64,000 nucleotides of DNA from Cohnella ginsengisoli (GTDB lineage: Bacteria > Bacillota > Bacilli > Paenibacillales > Paenibacillaceae). The notes under the pieces were generated by a model, which worked only from the letters and a program-made list of their open reading frames with translations, was not told the origin of the DNA and searched no databases. The translations under genes were made by a program, and so were the position numbers. Below are positions 48,558 to 59,105 of the stretch, piece by piece. Numbering within the stretch: the stretch's first letter is position 1; every line of letters begins with the position of its first letter. Location: assembly GCF_029525555.1 (NCBI RefSeq), contig NZ_JAPDHZ010000004.1, forward strand, positions 558,001 to 622,000, written 5' to 3'.

Positions 48558-49885
48558 GTGAATACATATCCATCCGTGACGGTGGTAGGGGCAGGACTTG
48601 CAGGCAGCGAAGCGGCTTGGCAGATCGCTTCCCAAGGCGTACCGGTTAAGCTGTACGAGATGAGGCCCGTTCGCAAAACGCCGGCCCACCACACCGACCG
48701 CTTCGCAGAACTCGTATGCAGCAATAGCTTAAGAGCCAACGGCCTGACCAATGCGGTCGGGGTACTTAAAGAAGAAATGAGACTGCTGCAATCGCTTATC
48801 TTGTCGGCTGCGGATCGCCATGCCGTGCCTGCTGGCGGCGCCCTTGCAGTAGACCGAGAAGGCTTTTCGGGCGAAGTGACGAGCCGCTTACGCGAGCATC
48901 CGCTCGTCACCGTCGTTAACGAAGAACTGTCCTCGATTCCGCAGGACGGCATCGTCGTCATCGCGACCGGGCCGCTGACCTCTCCTGAATTGTCGGCGCA
49001 GATCAAAGACTTGTTCGGCGAAGAATATTTTTATTTCTACGACGCGGCGGCGCCGATCGTCGAGAAAGACTCGATCGACATGGACAAAGTTTTTCTGGCA
49101 TCGCGGTACGACAAAGGCGAAGCCGCTTATTTGAACTGTCCGATGACCGAGGAGCAATTCGACGCATTTTATGAGGCGCTCACGAACGCCGAGACGGCCG
49201 AGATCAAGGATTTCGAGAAGAAATGTATTTCGAAGGCTGCATGCCGATCGAAGTAATGGCGGGCCGCGGCAAGCAGACGGTGCTGTTCGGCCCGATGAAG
49301 CCGGTAGGCCTTGTCGATCCGCGGACCGGCAAACTGCCGCATGCGGTCATACAACTGCGGCAGGATAATGCAGCAGGCACGCTGTTCAATCTCGTCGGCT
49401 TTCAAACCCACCTAAAATGGGGCGAACAGAAGCGCGTATTCTCGTTGATCCCCGGGCTCGAAAATGCGGAATTCGTGCGTTACGGCGTTATGCATCGCAA
49501 TACGTTCATCAATTCTCCGAAGCTGCTGCGGCCTACCTATCAATATCGGGAAAGAGATTCGCTCTTTTTCGCCGGACAGATGACCGGCGTCGAGGGATAC
49601 GTCGAATCGGCTGCCTCCGGATTGATCGCAGGGCTGAATGCGGGCCGCCTCGCAAGGGGGCTGGCACCGGTGACGCTGTCTGAACACACGACGCTTGGCA
49701 GCATGGCGCATTACATTACGACGGCGGATTTTCGCCATTTTCAACCGATGAACGCAAACTTCGGATTGTTCCCGCCGCTGGGCAGGAAAGTGAAGAGCAA
49801 GAAAGAGAAAAACGAGGCGATCGCGGAACGCGCGCTTGAGGCGGTCCGGACATTCGCCGAGGAATCGCGGTTGGCGGGTTCTTAG
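48558..49885 (+). CDS. trmFO: Methylenetetrahydrofolate-tRNA-(uracil54-C5)-methyltransferase TrmFO (frameshift as read)
   Basis: FAD-binding [18 protein letters not shown] at the N-terminus; [33 protein letters not shown] and [18 protein letters not shown] are signatures of TrmFO (Gid). It makes ribothymidine 54 in tRNA using folate. The frame breaks near 49215-49222; one base must be added (for example reading [17 protein letters not shown]), giving 442 residues. No long homopolymer is at this site, unlike the others. Confidence 0.95.
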
Positions 49886-50025
49886 GGCAAAAGCAATCGA
49901 AGCAGCGGCAGCGCATGATGAGCTGACCGCTTCTTTGGCGCAATAGATGCCGATTTCGAAAAAGGTCAATGTCGGACAAAGAACCGAAGCATGATTCATT
50001 GGCGATTTATGAAGGAGGAATAAGC

Positions 50026-50568
50026 ATGGAAGCAACTTTTCACGCGACGACGATCTGCGCCGTCCGACACAATGGGAAGGGCGCGATCGCTGGAGACGGC
50101 CAGGTCACGTTCGGCAATAGCATGGTGATGAAGGCGTCGGCCAAAAAAGTGCGCCGTCTGTATCGCGGCCAGGTGCTGGCCGGATTTGCGGGCTCGGTCG
50201 CGGACGCGATTACGTTGTTCGAAAAGTTCGAAGGCAAGCTGGAAGAGCATCATGGCAACCTGCAGCGGGCCGCTGTCGAGCTTGCCAAAGACTGGCGATC
50301 GGATCGCGTACTGCGCCGTCTCGAGGCGATGCTGCTCGTCGTAGACGCCACGGGCATGCTGCTGTTGTCCGGGAACGGCGAGGTCATCGAGCCCGACGAC
50401 GGGATCTTGGCGATCGGATCCGGCGGCAGTTTCGCCTTGTCCGCAGCTCGCGCATTGAAGCGCCATGCGCCGCAGCTTACGGCGGCTGAGATAGCGAGAA
50501 ACGCGCTGCAGATCGCATCCGAAATTTGCGTATTCACGAACGACAATCTCGTCGTCGAAGAGATTTGA
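50026..50568 (+). CDS. hslV: ATP-dependent protease peptidase subunit HslV (ClpQ)
   Basis: 180 residues from ATG 50026, which follows gaaggagga. [26 protein letters not shown] contains the N-terminal Thr region of the mature protease; a processed Thr nucleophile is expected. [14 protein letters not shown] is also diagnostic. It forms a proteolytic double ring with HslU. The gap 49886-50025 has no gene; a tyrosine recombinase (codV/xerC) usually sits here in Bacillus. Confidence 0.96.
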   Translation: MEATFHATTICAVRHNGKGAIAGDGQVTFGNSMVMKASAKKVRRLYRGQVLAGFAGSVADAITLFEKFEGKLEEHHGNLQRAAVELAKDWRSDRVLRRLEAMLLVVDATGMLLLSGNGEVIEPDDGILAIGSGGSFALSAARALKRHAPQLTAAEIARNALQIASEICVFTNDNLVVEEI

Positions 50569-50591
50569 ATCGGATAAGTGGAGGGATAGCG

Positions 50592-51986
50592 ATGAACGAT
50601 CAACTCACCCCGCGCCAGATCGTGGCCGAGCTGGATAAATATATCGTCGGTCAAAAACCCGCCAAGCGTTCGGTGGCCGTGGCGCTGCGCAACCGGTATC
50701 GCCGCAGCAGACTTCCCGACGAGCTGAGAGACGAGGTCGTGCCTAAAAACATATTGATGATCGGACCGACGGGCGTCGGGAAGACGGAAATCGCCCGCAG
50801 GCTTGCGAAGCTCGTTCATGCGCCTTTTATCAAGCTTGAAGCGACGAAGTTTACCGAGGTCGGCTACGTAGGTCGCGACGTCGAATCAATGATTCGGGAT
50901 CTCGTCGAAACCTCGATCCGCATGGTGAAGGAAGAACGGACGGAAATGGTGAAAGATAAGGCCGTCCGCGCGGCCAATGAGCGGTTAGCCGCATTGCTCG
51001 CGCCTTCTCCGGCAAAGGCGAAGTCGCAGCGCAATCCGCTGGAGATGCTTTTCGGCGGCAATGCGAACGCGCAGGCCGAGGAGCCCGAACCGGTCGACGC
51101 GGATCTTGTCTCCAAGCGTGCCGAGCTCTTATCCAAGCTCGAAGGCGGCAAGCTGGAAAACGAACTTGTCGAGGTCGAGGTCGAAGACCAGACGCCATCG
51201 ATGATGGATCTGTTTTCCGGTCCCGGACAGGAGCAAATGGGCCAGAACATGCAGGAAATGCTAAGCCAGTTCATGCCTAAAAAGCGGAAAAAGCGCAAGC
51301 TGCCCGTCCGCGACGCCCGCAAGGTGCTCGTACAGGAAGAAGCGGGCAAGTTGATCGACATGGACGAGGTCGTCGCCGAGTCGGTTCGGCGCGCTGAACA
51401 ATCCGGCATTATTTTCCTGGACGAGATCGACAAGATCGCCAGCAACGGCCGCGGGCAGGGGCCTGACGTGTCGCGTGAGGGCGTGCAGCGCGACATTTTG
51501 CCGATCGTCGAGGGCTCGACCGTCGTGACCAAATACGGTCCAGTCAAGACGGATTATATCTTGTTCATTGCCGCGGGCGCCTTCCATGTCGCGAAGCCGT
51601 CGGACCTGATTCCCGAGCTCCAAGGGCGTTTTCCGATCCGTGTCGAGCTGAGCAGCTTGACGGACGAAGATTTCGTACGAATCCTTACGGAACCGGAAAA
51701 TGCGTTGACAAAACAATACGCGGCGCTGCTGCGCACCGAAGGGATCGAGGTAGAATTCACGCGGGAGGCGATCTCGGAGCTGGCGAATATGGCGCAGGAC
51801 GTGAACCGCAATACCGAAAATATCGGCGCGCGGCGGCTTCATACGCTGCTCGAGAAACTGCTTGAGGATTTGTCCTTCGAGGCGCCGGAGCTGCAGCTCG
51901 AGCGACTGGAGATCACGCCGGAGTATGTGCGGGAAAAGCTCGGCACGATTGCGAGCAATCGCGATTTAAGCCAATATATATTGTAA
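50592..51986 (+). CDS. hslU: ATP-dependent protease ATPase subunit HslU (ClpY)
   Basis: 464 residues from ATG 50592. [17 protein letters not shown], Walker [16 protein letters not shown], the pore-loop region [11 protein letters not shown], Walker [12 protein letters not shown] and C-terminal [17 protein letters not shown] are present. It unfolds substrates for HslV. The stop is followed by codY after 35 bases. Confidence 0.98.
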   Translation: MNDQLTPRQIVAELDKYIVGQKPAKRSVAVALRNRYRRSRLPDELRDEVVPKNILMIGPTGVGKTEIARRLAKLVHAPFIKLEATKFTEVGYVGRDVESMIRDLVETSIRMVKEERTEMVKDKAVRAANERLAALLAPSPAKAKSQRNPLEMLFGGNANAQAEEPEPVDADLVSKRAELLSKLEGGKLENELVEVEVEDQTPSMMDLFSGPGQEQMGQNMQEMLSQFMPKKRKKRKLPVRDARKVLVQEEAGKLIDMDEVVAESVRRAEQSGIIFLDEIDKIASNGRGQGPDVSREGVQRDILPIVEGSTVVTKYGPVKTDYILFIAAGAFHVAKPSDLIPELQGRFPIRVELSSLTDEDFVRILTEPENALTKQYAALLRTEGIEVEFTREAISELANMAQDVNRNTENIGARRLHTLLEKLLEDLSFEAPELQLERLEITPEYVREKLGTIASNRDLSQYIL

Positions 51987-52021
51987 AAGCCGTTGCTTAA
52001 GTCAGGCAGGAGGAAGCAGTC

Positions 52022-52789
52022 ATGACGCTGTTGGAAAAGACCCGCACGCTGAACGCGCTGTTGCAGAAGGCCGCGGGGAAATCGTTAAGCTTTCGAGAAA
52101 TGGCCGAAGGCTTGCGAGGGACGCTTACGGGCGGCGTGTTCGTCGTTAGCAGGCGCGGAAAAATATTAGGGGCCGCTTTACCTTCTCATTTTCAGGAATG
52201 GATGCTGAAGCAAGAAGGACAAGAAGAATATCGTTTTCCGAACGAAACGAACGCGCGACTGCTTCGAATCGAGACGACGGCGGTAGATGTTGACGTACAG
52301 TCGCTCTTGGCGCCGGTCGATATCGCTTTTGCGGACACACATGTGACAATTGTTCCAATTATTGGAGGAGGGGATCGATTAGGGACTATAGTCCTTGCCC
52401 GAGAAGGGGGCCCTTTCGGCGACGATCACCTCATCCTTGCGGAATACGGTTCTACAATTATCGGCATGGAGATCTTAAGGGAACGGGCGGAAGAAGCCGA
52501 ACTGGAATCACGAAGCAAGACCGTCGTCGCGATCGCGGTCAGTTCGCTATCATTCAGCGAGTTGGAGGCGGTCGACCAGATTTTTGAGGAATTAGAAGGA
52601 AAAGAAGGCCTTCTCGTCGCATCGAAGGTCGCGGACAGAGCGGGAATTACGAGGTCTGTCATCGTAAATGCGCTTCGAAAGCTGGAAAGCGCCGGGGTTA
52701 TTGAGACGCGGTCGCTTGGTATGAAAGGGACTTACATTCGAATTATGAATCCGAAATTGCTGCCGGAATTGGCGGCTAGAAAATCCTGA
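52022..52789 (+). CDS. codY: GTP- and branched-chain-amino-acid-sensing global repressor CodY
   Basis: 255 residues. N-terminal GAF domain ([17 protein letters not shown], the RRGKILG strand, RFPNETNAR) and C-terminal winged helix [29 protein letters not shown]. It represses starvation genes, including fla/che in B. subtilis, when GTP and isoleucine/leucine/valine are plentiful. Its base composition is more AT-rich than the neighbouring genes. Confidence 0.98.
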   Translation: MTLLEKTRTLNALLQKAAGKSLSFREMAEGLRGTLTGGVFVVSRRGKILGAALPSHFQEWMLKQEGQEEYRFPNETNARLLRIETTAVDVDVQSLLAPVDIAFADTHVTIVPIIGGGDRLGTIVLAREGGPFGDDHLILAEYGSTIIGMEILRERAEEAELESRSKTVVAIAVSSLSFSELEAVDQIFEELEGKEGLLVASKVADRAGITRSVIVNALRKLESAGVIETRSLGMKGTYIRIMNPKLLPELAARKS

Positions 52790-52813
52790 ATATCCCAGAT
52801 ATAAACAATAATT

Positions 52814-52848
52814 GCCCTAAACTTCCTCGTGAAGATTAGGGCTTTTTT
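52814..52848 (+). terminator. Rho-independent terminator after codY
   Basis: gccctaa-acttc / gaag-a-ttagggc stem followed by TTTTTT. It separates codY from the flagellar operon. Confidence 0.88.
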
Positions 52849-53024
52849 CTTATTGTCAGATTAGGTCCGCTCATAGATGATATCTTTAGAATTTTTTAAT
52901 CTCCTATATATCGACTTTTTTCCACTTCCGATGAAGACTTTGTCGAAAAAAAAGAGGAATTTGGATTTTTAGGACGAAGTTATTATTAGAGAAGTGATAG
53001 TTTTCTAATAAAGGGGGTAGAGAC
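52849..53024 (+). promoter_or_regulatory. AT-rich leader of the fla/che operon with an RBS-proximal hairpin
   Basis: This AT-rich stretch must hold the operon promoter; no clear sigma-A or sigma-D box stands out. The arms 52983-52993 and 53001-53011 (ttattagagaa / ttttctaataa) form an 11-bp stem with one G-U and a seven-base loop, ending where the flgB Shine-Dalgarno (aaaggggg) begins. Confidence 0.6.
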
Positions 53025-53432
53025 ATGGATTTGCTGAGCGGCGTAAGCTACCAGCGGCTCGAGGGCGCATTGCATGCGGCTTCGTTGAGGCAGAGCGTTC
53101 TGCAAAACAATGTGGCCAATGTCGATACGCCTAACTTTAAAAGGTCGGACGTTCAATTCGAGCAACTGCTGAGTCAGGCGATGGACAACACTGGGCGATC
53201 GACAATAATCGGGAAACGCACGGATCCGAGACATATCGCGATTGGCGCTTCGGGCTCGCTTCCGGACGCGCAAGTGCTGACGGACAAGACGACGATTTTT
53301 AACAACAGCGGCAACAACGTAGATATCGACAGCGAGATGACCAAGCTTGCCGAGAATCAACTGCGTTATAACTTATATATCCAACAGCTGAACCATGACG
53401 TAAAGATGATGCGCACAGGAATGGGTAAATAA
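53025..53432 (+). CDS. flgB: Flagellar basal body rod protein FlgB
   Basis: 135 residues; LRQSVLQNNVANVDTPNFKR is the N-terminal rod signature and NQLRYNLYIQQLNHDVKMM the C-terminal helix. It forms the proximal rod with FlgC and FliE. First gene of the operon. Confidence 0.96.
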   Translation: MDLLSGVSYQRLEGALHAASLRQSVLQNNVANVDTPNFKRSDVQFEQLLSQAMDNTGRSTIIGKRTDPRHIAIGASGSLPDAQVLTDKTTIFNNSGNNVDIDSEMTKLAENQLRYNLYIQQLNHDVKMMRTGMGK

Positions 53433-53478
53433 GCGTACGCTTTGAACCAAAGGAAGACCCACTCGAGGAGGGGCATTA

Positions 53479-53928
53479 ATGATTCTGGGAAGCTTCGATA
53501 TCAGCGCTTCCGCCTTGACCGCGCAAAGATTGCGCATGGACGTCATTTCGTCGAACATCGCGAATGCGGAAACGACGCGCGCATCGTATGTCGACGGCAA
53601 ATTCGTTCCTTATCGCAGGAAAATGGTAGAAGTCGCGCCAGTCGACACGACGTTCCAAAATTTGTTGAATGACAAGATGGACGCGACGGGCGCCCAGGGC
53701 GTTAAAGTGACGGCGATCAAGGACGACCAGACGCCATTCAAACAGGTATACAATCCTACTCATCCCGACGCCGACGCAAACGGCATGGTCAGCATGCCTA
53801 ACGTTGACGTGTTGAAGGAAATGGTCGACATGATCTCGGCTACGCGTTCCTACGAAGCCAGCGTCACGGCCCTCAATGCCAGCAAATCGATGTTCTCCAA
53901 AACGCTTGAGATCGGCAGAGGCACTTAA
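53479..53928 (+). CDS. flgC: Flagellar basal body rod protein FlgC
   Basis: 149 residues; SASALTAQRLRMDVISSNIANAETTR at the N-terminus and VDVLKEMVDMISATRSYEASVTALNASK at the C-terminus are typical of FlgC. Confidence 0.97.
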   Translation: MILGSFDISASALTAQRLRMDVISSNIANAETTRASYVDGKFVPYRRKMVEVAPVDTTFQNLLNDKMDATGAQGVKVTAIKDDQTPFKQVYNPTHPDADANGMVSMPNVDVLKEMVDMISATRSYEASVTALNASKSMFSKTLEIGRGT

Positions 53929-53988
53929 TTTATGTATTTGCTCTCAGTATCCATGAACATCATTACCCATGCGAGGATGGATTGAAAC

Positions 53989-54303
53989 ATGATTATAAAT
54001 AATCTTTTGGGCGCTTCCGGCATTACGGCCGCTTCGATGTCCCAGCTTCAAAACGCGCAGGCCGGAACGACGCCTTCCGAAGCGACGGCAAGCTTTGCGG
54101 ATTTCCTGAAAAAGGCCGTAGATAGCGTAGCTGCTCAAGAGCAAAATTCGCATGAAGTGACGGATCAATTTATAGTAGGAAACGCGGATGTGAGCGATGT
54201 AATGATCGCTTCCACCAAAGCCGAACTCAGTCTCGAGATGACCGCTCAAGTTCGCAATAAAGTGGTCGAGGCCTACCAAGAAGTCATGCGGATGCAGATG
54301 TAA
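53989..54303 (+). CDS. fliE: Flagellar hook-basal body complex protein FliE
   Basis: 104 residues; SFADFLKKAVDSVAAQEQ and the C-terminal MTAQVRNKVVEAYQEVMRMQM are the FliE signature. It joins the MS ring to the rod. Confidence 0.95.
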   Translation: MIINNLLGASGITAASMSQLQNAQAGTTPSEATASFADFLKKAVDSVAAQEQNSHEVTDQFIVGNADVSDVMIASTKAELSLEMTAQVRNKVVEAYQEVMRMQM

Positions 54304-54347
54304 CTTGGGTTAGACAAGCATCCAAAGTCCGCAGATGAGGTGAAATT

Positions 54348-55932
54348 GTGAACGAAAGATGGGCCCGCTTGAGAGATAGACTGATCGGTTTTTGGAATCA
54401 ATACAGCAAAAAGCAAAAATGGATATTAGCTTCTTCCGCGGCGTTTATTCTGATCTTTATCATTTTCATTTCCTATTTGCTTACGCGAACGCAGTACGAG
54501 CTGGCCTTCCAGGATCTCGACAGCGGCGACGCGGCGGCTATCATGGAGTATCTGAACGGGAGCGGCATTCCTTACAAGCTCGGCGATGGCGGCACGAGCA
54601 TTTCCGTTCCGAGCGCATCGGCGGACAAAGTAAGGGTCGATGTCGGTTCTCAAGGTCTCGTGCAAAACGGCAGCATCGGGTTCGAGGAACTGAGCCAATC
54701 TTCCTCGACGATCGGCACGACCGATCAGGAATTCAAGGTGAAGTACCGCAACGCGCTGAACGGTGAAGTGCAGCAGTTGCTCCAAGGCATGCAGGGCGTC
54801 AAGAAGGCGAAGGTGCTGATCAATCTGCCCGAAGAATCCGTTTTCCTCAACGATTCGGACAAGGAGCTCGCGACGGCTTCCGTGCAGATCACCTTCAAAC
54901 CCGGATACCGGCCTAAACAAGAAGAGATCGACAGCTATTACAAACTGGTCAAGACATCGGTCCCGAATCTCGAATACGACGGCATCACGATTACAAGCAC
55001 GACAGGAGATCTCGCTCCATCCGCCAAGCTTGGGGGTACGGGAGCGGTCGGAGGCAGCGCCCTCGACGAGCAGTTCGCGATACAAAAACAGTACGAGAGC
55101 GGCGTAAAGACGAACATTCAATCGATATTGGCCAAGACGGTCGGCATGGACAATTTCGTCGTCAGCGTCGTATCGACGCTCAATTTCGATCAGAGATCTA
55201 CGCAGCTCAATCTGGTCAAGCCGCTTGATAACAACGACAACAAAGGCATCGTTATCAGCGAGCAGACGCAAAGCGAATCGACGACCGGCGGCACGGGAAC
55301 GGCAGGCGGCGTCGCGGGCACCGGATCGACCGACGTGCCGAACTATCCGTCCGGGGGGCACTTCCGGAACGGCGAGCTCCGAGAGCACGAGCGGCACGAC
55401 GAACTACGAACCGAGCCGGGAAACGACGAACATTGCGTACGCGCCTTATCAGGTCAAGGATCTCGCGATCAGCGTAGCCGTCGATTCGACGGTCATGACG
55501 CCGGAGAAGCAGACGCAGCTCGAACAAATGCTCCGCAACAATGTGCGGATCTTGCTTGCGGATTCCGGACAAACGTTGTCGGACGCGGACCTAGCAAATC
55601 GCGTTTCCGTCGTGTCGCAGGAATTTTCTAACGAGTCCGCGGGTAGCGGTGGCGTATCCTCCTCGTCGCTCTGGCTGGCGGGAATCGGCGTAGCGGCGCT
55701 AGCGCTGCTGGGCGGTGCCGGATATTTGGTATACCGCAGACGCAAAAACGCAAGGGAAGCCGAAGCTGCGGCCGCGCAAGAACTGCTCGACGCGCCGCGC
55801 GCGGAGCTGCCGACGATCGACATCGAGAGCGTAACGAACGAGAGCCAGGTCCGCAAGCAGCTCGAAGGGCTCGCGAAGCGCAAACCGGACGAATTCGTCA
55901 ATCTATTGCGCACATGGCTGGTGGATGAATAG
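54348..55932 (+). CDS. fliF: Flagellar MS-ring protein FliF (one frameshift as read)
   Basis: N-terminal membrane segment (about 25-45), then the YscJ/FliF domain (LTRTQYELAFQDLDSGDAA, GSIGFEELSQSS), a low-complexity Gly/Ser/Thr region and a second membrane segment (SLWLAGIGVAALALLGGAGY) before the FliG-binding tail. The frame breaks at G6 55353-55358; five G gives VPNYPSGGTSGTASSEST and about 527 residues. GTG 54348 follows gatgaggtg. Confidence 0.94.
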
Positions 55933-55943
55933 AGGTGGCATAT

Positions 55944-56960
55944 ATGGCTAAAGGAACGCAAATGCAGCTGAGCGGCCGGCAAAAAGCGGCGATTCTGCTC
56001 ATCACGCTCGGACCCGAAGTGTCCGCTCAAGTTTTCAAGCATCTGCGGGAGGAAGAAATCGAGCAGCTTACGCTCGAAATCGCCAACGTCCGCAAAGTCG
56101 ATCACAACGAAAAGGAATCGATCCTCAGCGAGTTCCATCAAATATGCGTAGCGCAGGAGTACTTGACGCAAGGCGGCATCACTTACGCCAAGGAAATTCT
56201 CGAGAAGGCGCTCGGCTCGCAAAAGGCGAACGACATTTTGAATCGTCTGACCGCAACGCTTCAAGTGAGGCCTTTCGATTTCGCTCGCAAGGCGGAGCCG
56301 ACGCAAATCTTGAATTTTATCCAAAACGAAAACTCGCAAACGATCGCGCTCGTGCTTTCTTACCTTGCGCCCGAGCAATCGTCGGCGGTTCTGTCCTCGC
56401 TGCCGACCGAAAAGCAAGCCGATGTCGCCAGAAGAATCGCATTGATGGACAGCACTTCGCCGGATGTCATCGCACAGGTAGAGCGGGTGCTCGAGCAGAA
56501 GCTTTCGTCGACCGTCACCCAGGATTACACGAATGCTGGCGGCATCGAAGCGATCGTTCAAATTTTGAACGGCGTAGACCGCGGTACGGAGCGCACCATC
56601 CTCGATTCGCTCGAGATTCAGGATCCGGAGCTGGCCGAAGAGATCAAGAAGCGGATGTTCGTGTTCGAGGATATCGTCAATCTCGACAATCGTTCGATCC
56701 AACGGATCATCCGCGACGTCGAAAGTGCGGATCTGCAGCTGGCGCTCAAAGTCGCGAGCGAAGAAGTGCGAGACGCGATTTTCCGCAACATGTCGAAGCG
56801 CATGGCCGAGACGTTCCGCGAAGAGATGGAATACATGGGTCCCGTCCGCTTGCGCGACGTCGAAGAAGCGCAGACGCGCATCGTAGCGACGATTCGCAGG
56901 CTCGAGGAGTCCGGCGAGATCATCATCGCTCGCGGCGGAGGAGACGATATCATTGTCTAA
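55944..56960 (+). CDS. fliG: Flagellar motor switch protein FliG
   Basis: 338 residues from ATG 55944, eight bases after agaggtgg. LSGRQKAAILLITLGPEVSAQVFKHL begins the FliF-binding domain; the C-terminal domain has the charged torque residues in VRDAIFRNMSKRMAETFREEM and LEESGEIIIARGG. It links the MS ring to MotA. Confidence 0.97.
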   Translation: MAKGTQMQLSGRQKAAILLITLGPEVSAQVFKHLREEEIEQLTLEIANVRKVDHNEKESILSEFHQICVAQEYLTQGGITYAKEILEKALGSQKANDILNRLTATLQVRPFDFARKAEPTQILNFIQNENSQTIALVLSYLAPEQSSAVLSSLPTEKQADVARRIALMDSTSPDVIAQVERVLEQKLSSTVTQDYTNAGGIEAIVQILNGVDRGTERTILDSLEIQDPELAEEIKKRMFVFEDIVNLDNRSIQRIIRDVESADLQLALKVASEEVRDAIFRNMSKRMAETFREEMEYMGPVRLRDVEEAQTRIVATIRRLEESGEIIIARGGGDDIIV

Positions 56961-57787
56961 TCTGATCAAATCCTCTCATGTCATTTCAGTCGAACAACTG
57001 AAGCGGTTAGAGCAGATTCGATTCGTCTCTCAATCGATGAAGCACGGCGGCGCCGATTCTGATGAAGATGAAGCGGTCGGCGCAGAGACGCTTCAGCTTA
57101 AAGACCGGATATTGGCCGATGCCGAGGAGACGGCGAAGGACATTCTTCAGGACGCATCCGAGCAGGCGAGCCGAATCTTGACCGAAGCCGAAGCGGAAGC
57201 GGCGGCGTGGTGGGAGGGGCGAAGGGCTGAAGATGCCGAATTCGTAGAAGATGCTAAGCGCAGAGGCTATGAGGAAGGCTTCGCAAGCGGTGCTGAGCAA
57301 GCTGAGCATCAGACGCTGGCCAGGATGGATCAGATGATGCAGGAAGCGCAGCGCGTCGTGTCGCAGGCGTACGAGGCCAAAGCGCGAATCATTGCCGAAG
57401 CGGAGCGATTCGTCGTCGAGCTGAGCTGCGACATCGCCGGCAAAATCGTGCGCGGCGCCTTGGAAGGCGCGCCGGAGAAGGCGCTGGACCTGATGAAGCA
57501 GGCATTGGCACGGCGCAAGGAGCAGGGGATCATCACGCTGTGCGTCGCGCCCGATCAGTTCGAATTCGTGGAAGCAGCCAAAGACGAGCTCGCGCTGTCC
57601 GTCGATTCGCAAGCGGAGCTTCAGATCGTCCCTGACCCTACGGTTAGAGGGGGGTGGCTGCGTGATCCGATCCGCCTACGGCAGCATCGACGCTAGAGTC
57701 GATACGCAGCTGGAGACGATTCGCGAAGAACTGCTGCAAATCGCGGCTCATTCTACCGAAGAAGGGGCGAACGCGGATGGCGCTTGA
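56953..57787 (+). CDS. fliH: Flagellar assembly protein FliH (one frameshift as read)
   Basis: Long acidic coiled coil (residues about 40-150) followed by the FliH/V-ATPase-E-like domain (VELSCDIAGKIVRGAL). As read it ends early at 57696; with one G less in G6 57649-57654 the tail is VRGGGCVIRSAYGSIDAR, the conserved FliH end, and the stop is at 57785, overlapping fliI. The full protein is about 277 residues. It inhibits and localises FliI. TTG 56953 overlaps the fliG end. Confidence 0.9.
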
Positions 57788-59093
57788 TCTCGGGAAATAC
57801 GCCGAGGCGCTGAAGCATATCGATCCGGTCCGCGTAAACGGCAAAGTGGCGCAGATCATCGGCCTGACCGTGGAGTCCGAAGGGCCGGATGCGGCGATCG
57901 GCGAGGTATGCCTCATCTATCCGGTTCGGGGCGGTTCTCCGATCGAGGCTGAGGTCGTCGGCTTTCGCGACAACCGCGTACTGTTGATGCCCTTAGGCGA
58001 GCTTCAGGCGATCGGGCCCGGCTGCGACGTCGTCGCAACCGGACGGCCGCTGACCGTGCAGGTCGGATCCGAGCTGCTCGGACAAGTGCTCGACGGACTC
58101 GGCCGACCGCTCGACGGCGGGAGATTGCCGGCGCGAATGCCCAGGTATTCGACGCAAAGCATACCGAGCAATCCGCTCAAGCGCCCGCGCGTGACCGATC
58201 CGCTGGGAACCGGCGTTCGCTGCATCGACGGTTTGCTGACCGTCGGGCAAGGACAACGGATGGGTATATTCGCCGGTTCGGGCGTAGGCAAGAGCACGCT
58301 GCTTGGCATGATCGCGCGCAATACGTCGGCGGACGTCAACGTCATCGCCCTGATCGGAGAGCGCGGACGGGAAGTGCTCGAGTTCATCGAACGCGATCTT
58401 GGCCCCGAAGGTCTTGCCAGATCCGTCGTCATCGTGGCGACATCCGACCAGCCTGCATTGATTCGGATCAAAGGCGCGTTAATCGCCACTTCGATCGCAG
58501 AGTACTTCAGGGACCGCGGCATGAACGTCATGATGATGATGGATTCGGTCACGCGGTACGCGATGGCGCTCCGCGAGGTCGGACTCGCCATCGGAGAGCC
58601 GCCGGCTACGCGAGGCTATACGCCGTCGGTTTTCGCCGCGCTGCCGAAGCTGCTCGAGCGGGCGGGGACGGGACCTGCCGGATCCATTACCGCTTTTTAT
58701 ACCGTGCTGGTAGACGGCGACGACATGAACGAGCCGATCGCGGACGCCGTTCGCGGCATCTTGGACGGCCACATCGTATTAAGCAGGCATTTGGCCCACA
58801 AAGGGCACTTTCCGGCCATCGACGTACTGGCCAGCATCAGCCGCGTCATGAAGGATATCGTCGCCTCCGAGCAGCAGGATGCCGCAGAACAATTGAAGCG
58901 TTTGTTATCCGTCTATCGCGATTCGGAGGATTTGATCAATATCGGCGCGTACCAGCGGGGGACGAACCCCCAGATCGATAAAGCCATTCAATTTATCGAC
59001 GCCATCAACGATTACTGCAGGCAGCGGACAACGGAAAAGCTGACGCTGCAGCAGGCGCAGGAACGGTTGGTCATTGACTTCTACAAGAGATGA
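57777..59093 (+). CDS. fliI: Flagellum-specific export ATPase FliI
   Basis: 438 residues; Walker A FAGSGVGKST, IALIGERGREV, Walker B MMMMDSVTRYAMA and GEPPATRGYTPSVFAALPKLLER are signatures of this F1-beta-like ATPase. It energises export substrate loading. ATG 57777 overlaps the corrected fliH stop. Confidence 0.98.
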   Translation: MALDLGKYAEALKHIDPVRVNGKVAQIIGLTVESEGPDAAIGEVCLIYPVRGGSPIEAEVVGFRDNRVLLMPLGELQAIGPGCDVVATGRPLTVQVGSELLGQVLDGLGRPLDGGRLPARMPRYSTQSIPSNPLKRPRVTDPLGTGVRCIDGLLTVGQGQRMGIFAGSGVGKSTLLGMIARNTSADVNVIALIGERGREVLEFIERDLGPEGLARSVVIVATSDQPALIRIKGALIATSIAEYFRDRGMNVMMMMDSVTRYAMALREVGLAIGEPPATRGYTPSVFAALPKLLERAGTGPAGSITAFYTVLVDGDDMNEPIADAVRGILDGHIVLSRHLAHKGHFPAIDVLASISRVMKDIVASEQQDAAEQLKRLLSVYRDSEDLINIGAYQRGTNPQIDKAIQFIDAINDYCRQRTTEKLTLQQAQERLVIDFYKR

Positions 59094-59105
59094 GGCTGAA
59101 TATTC

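Noticed and set aside
49886-50025. Degraded codV/xerC remnant between trmFO and hslV
   Set aside because: None of the recombinase motifs (Arg-His-x-x-Arg, Tyr) can be found in any frame of this short gap.
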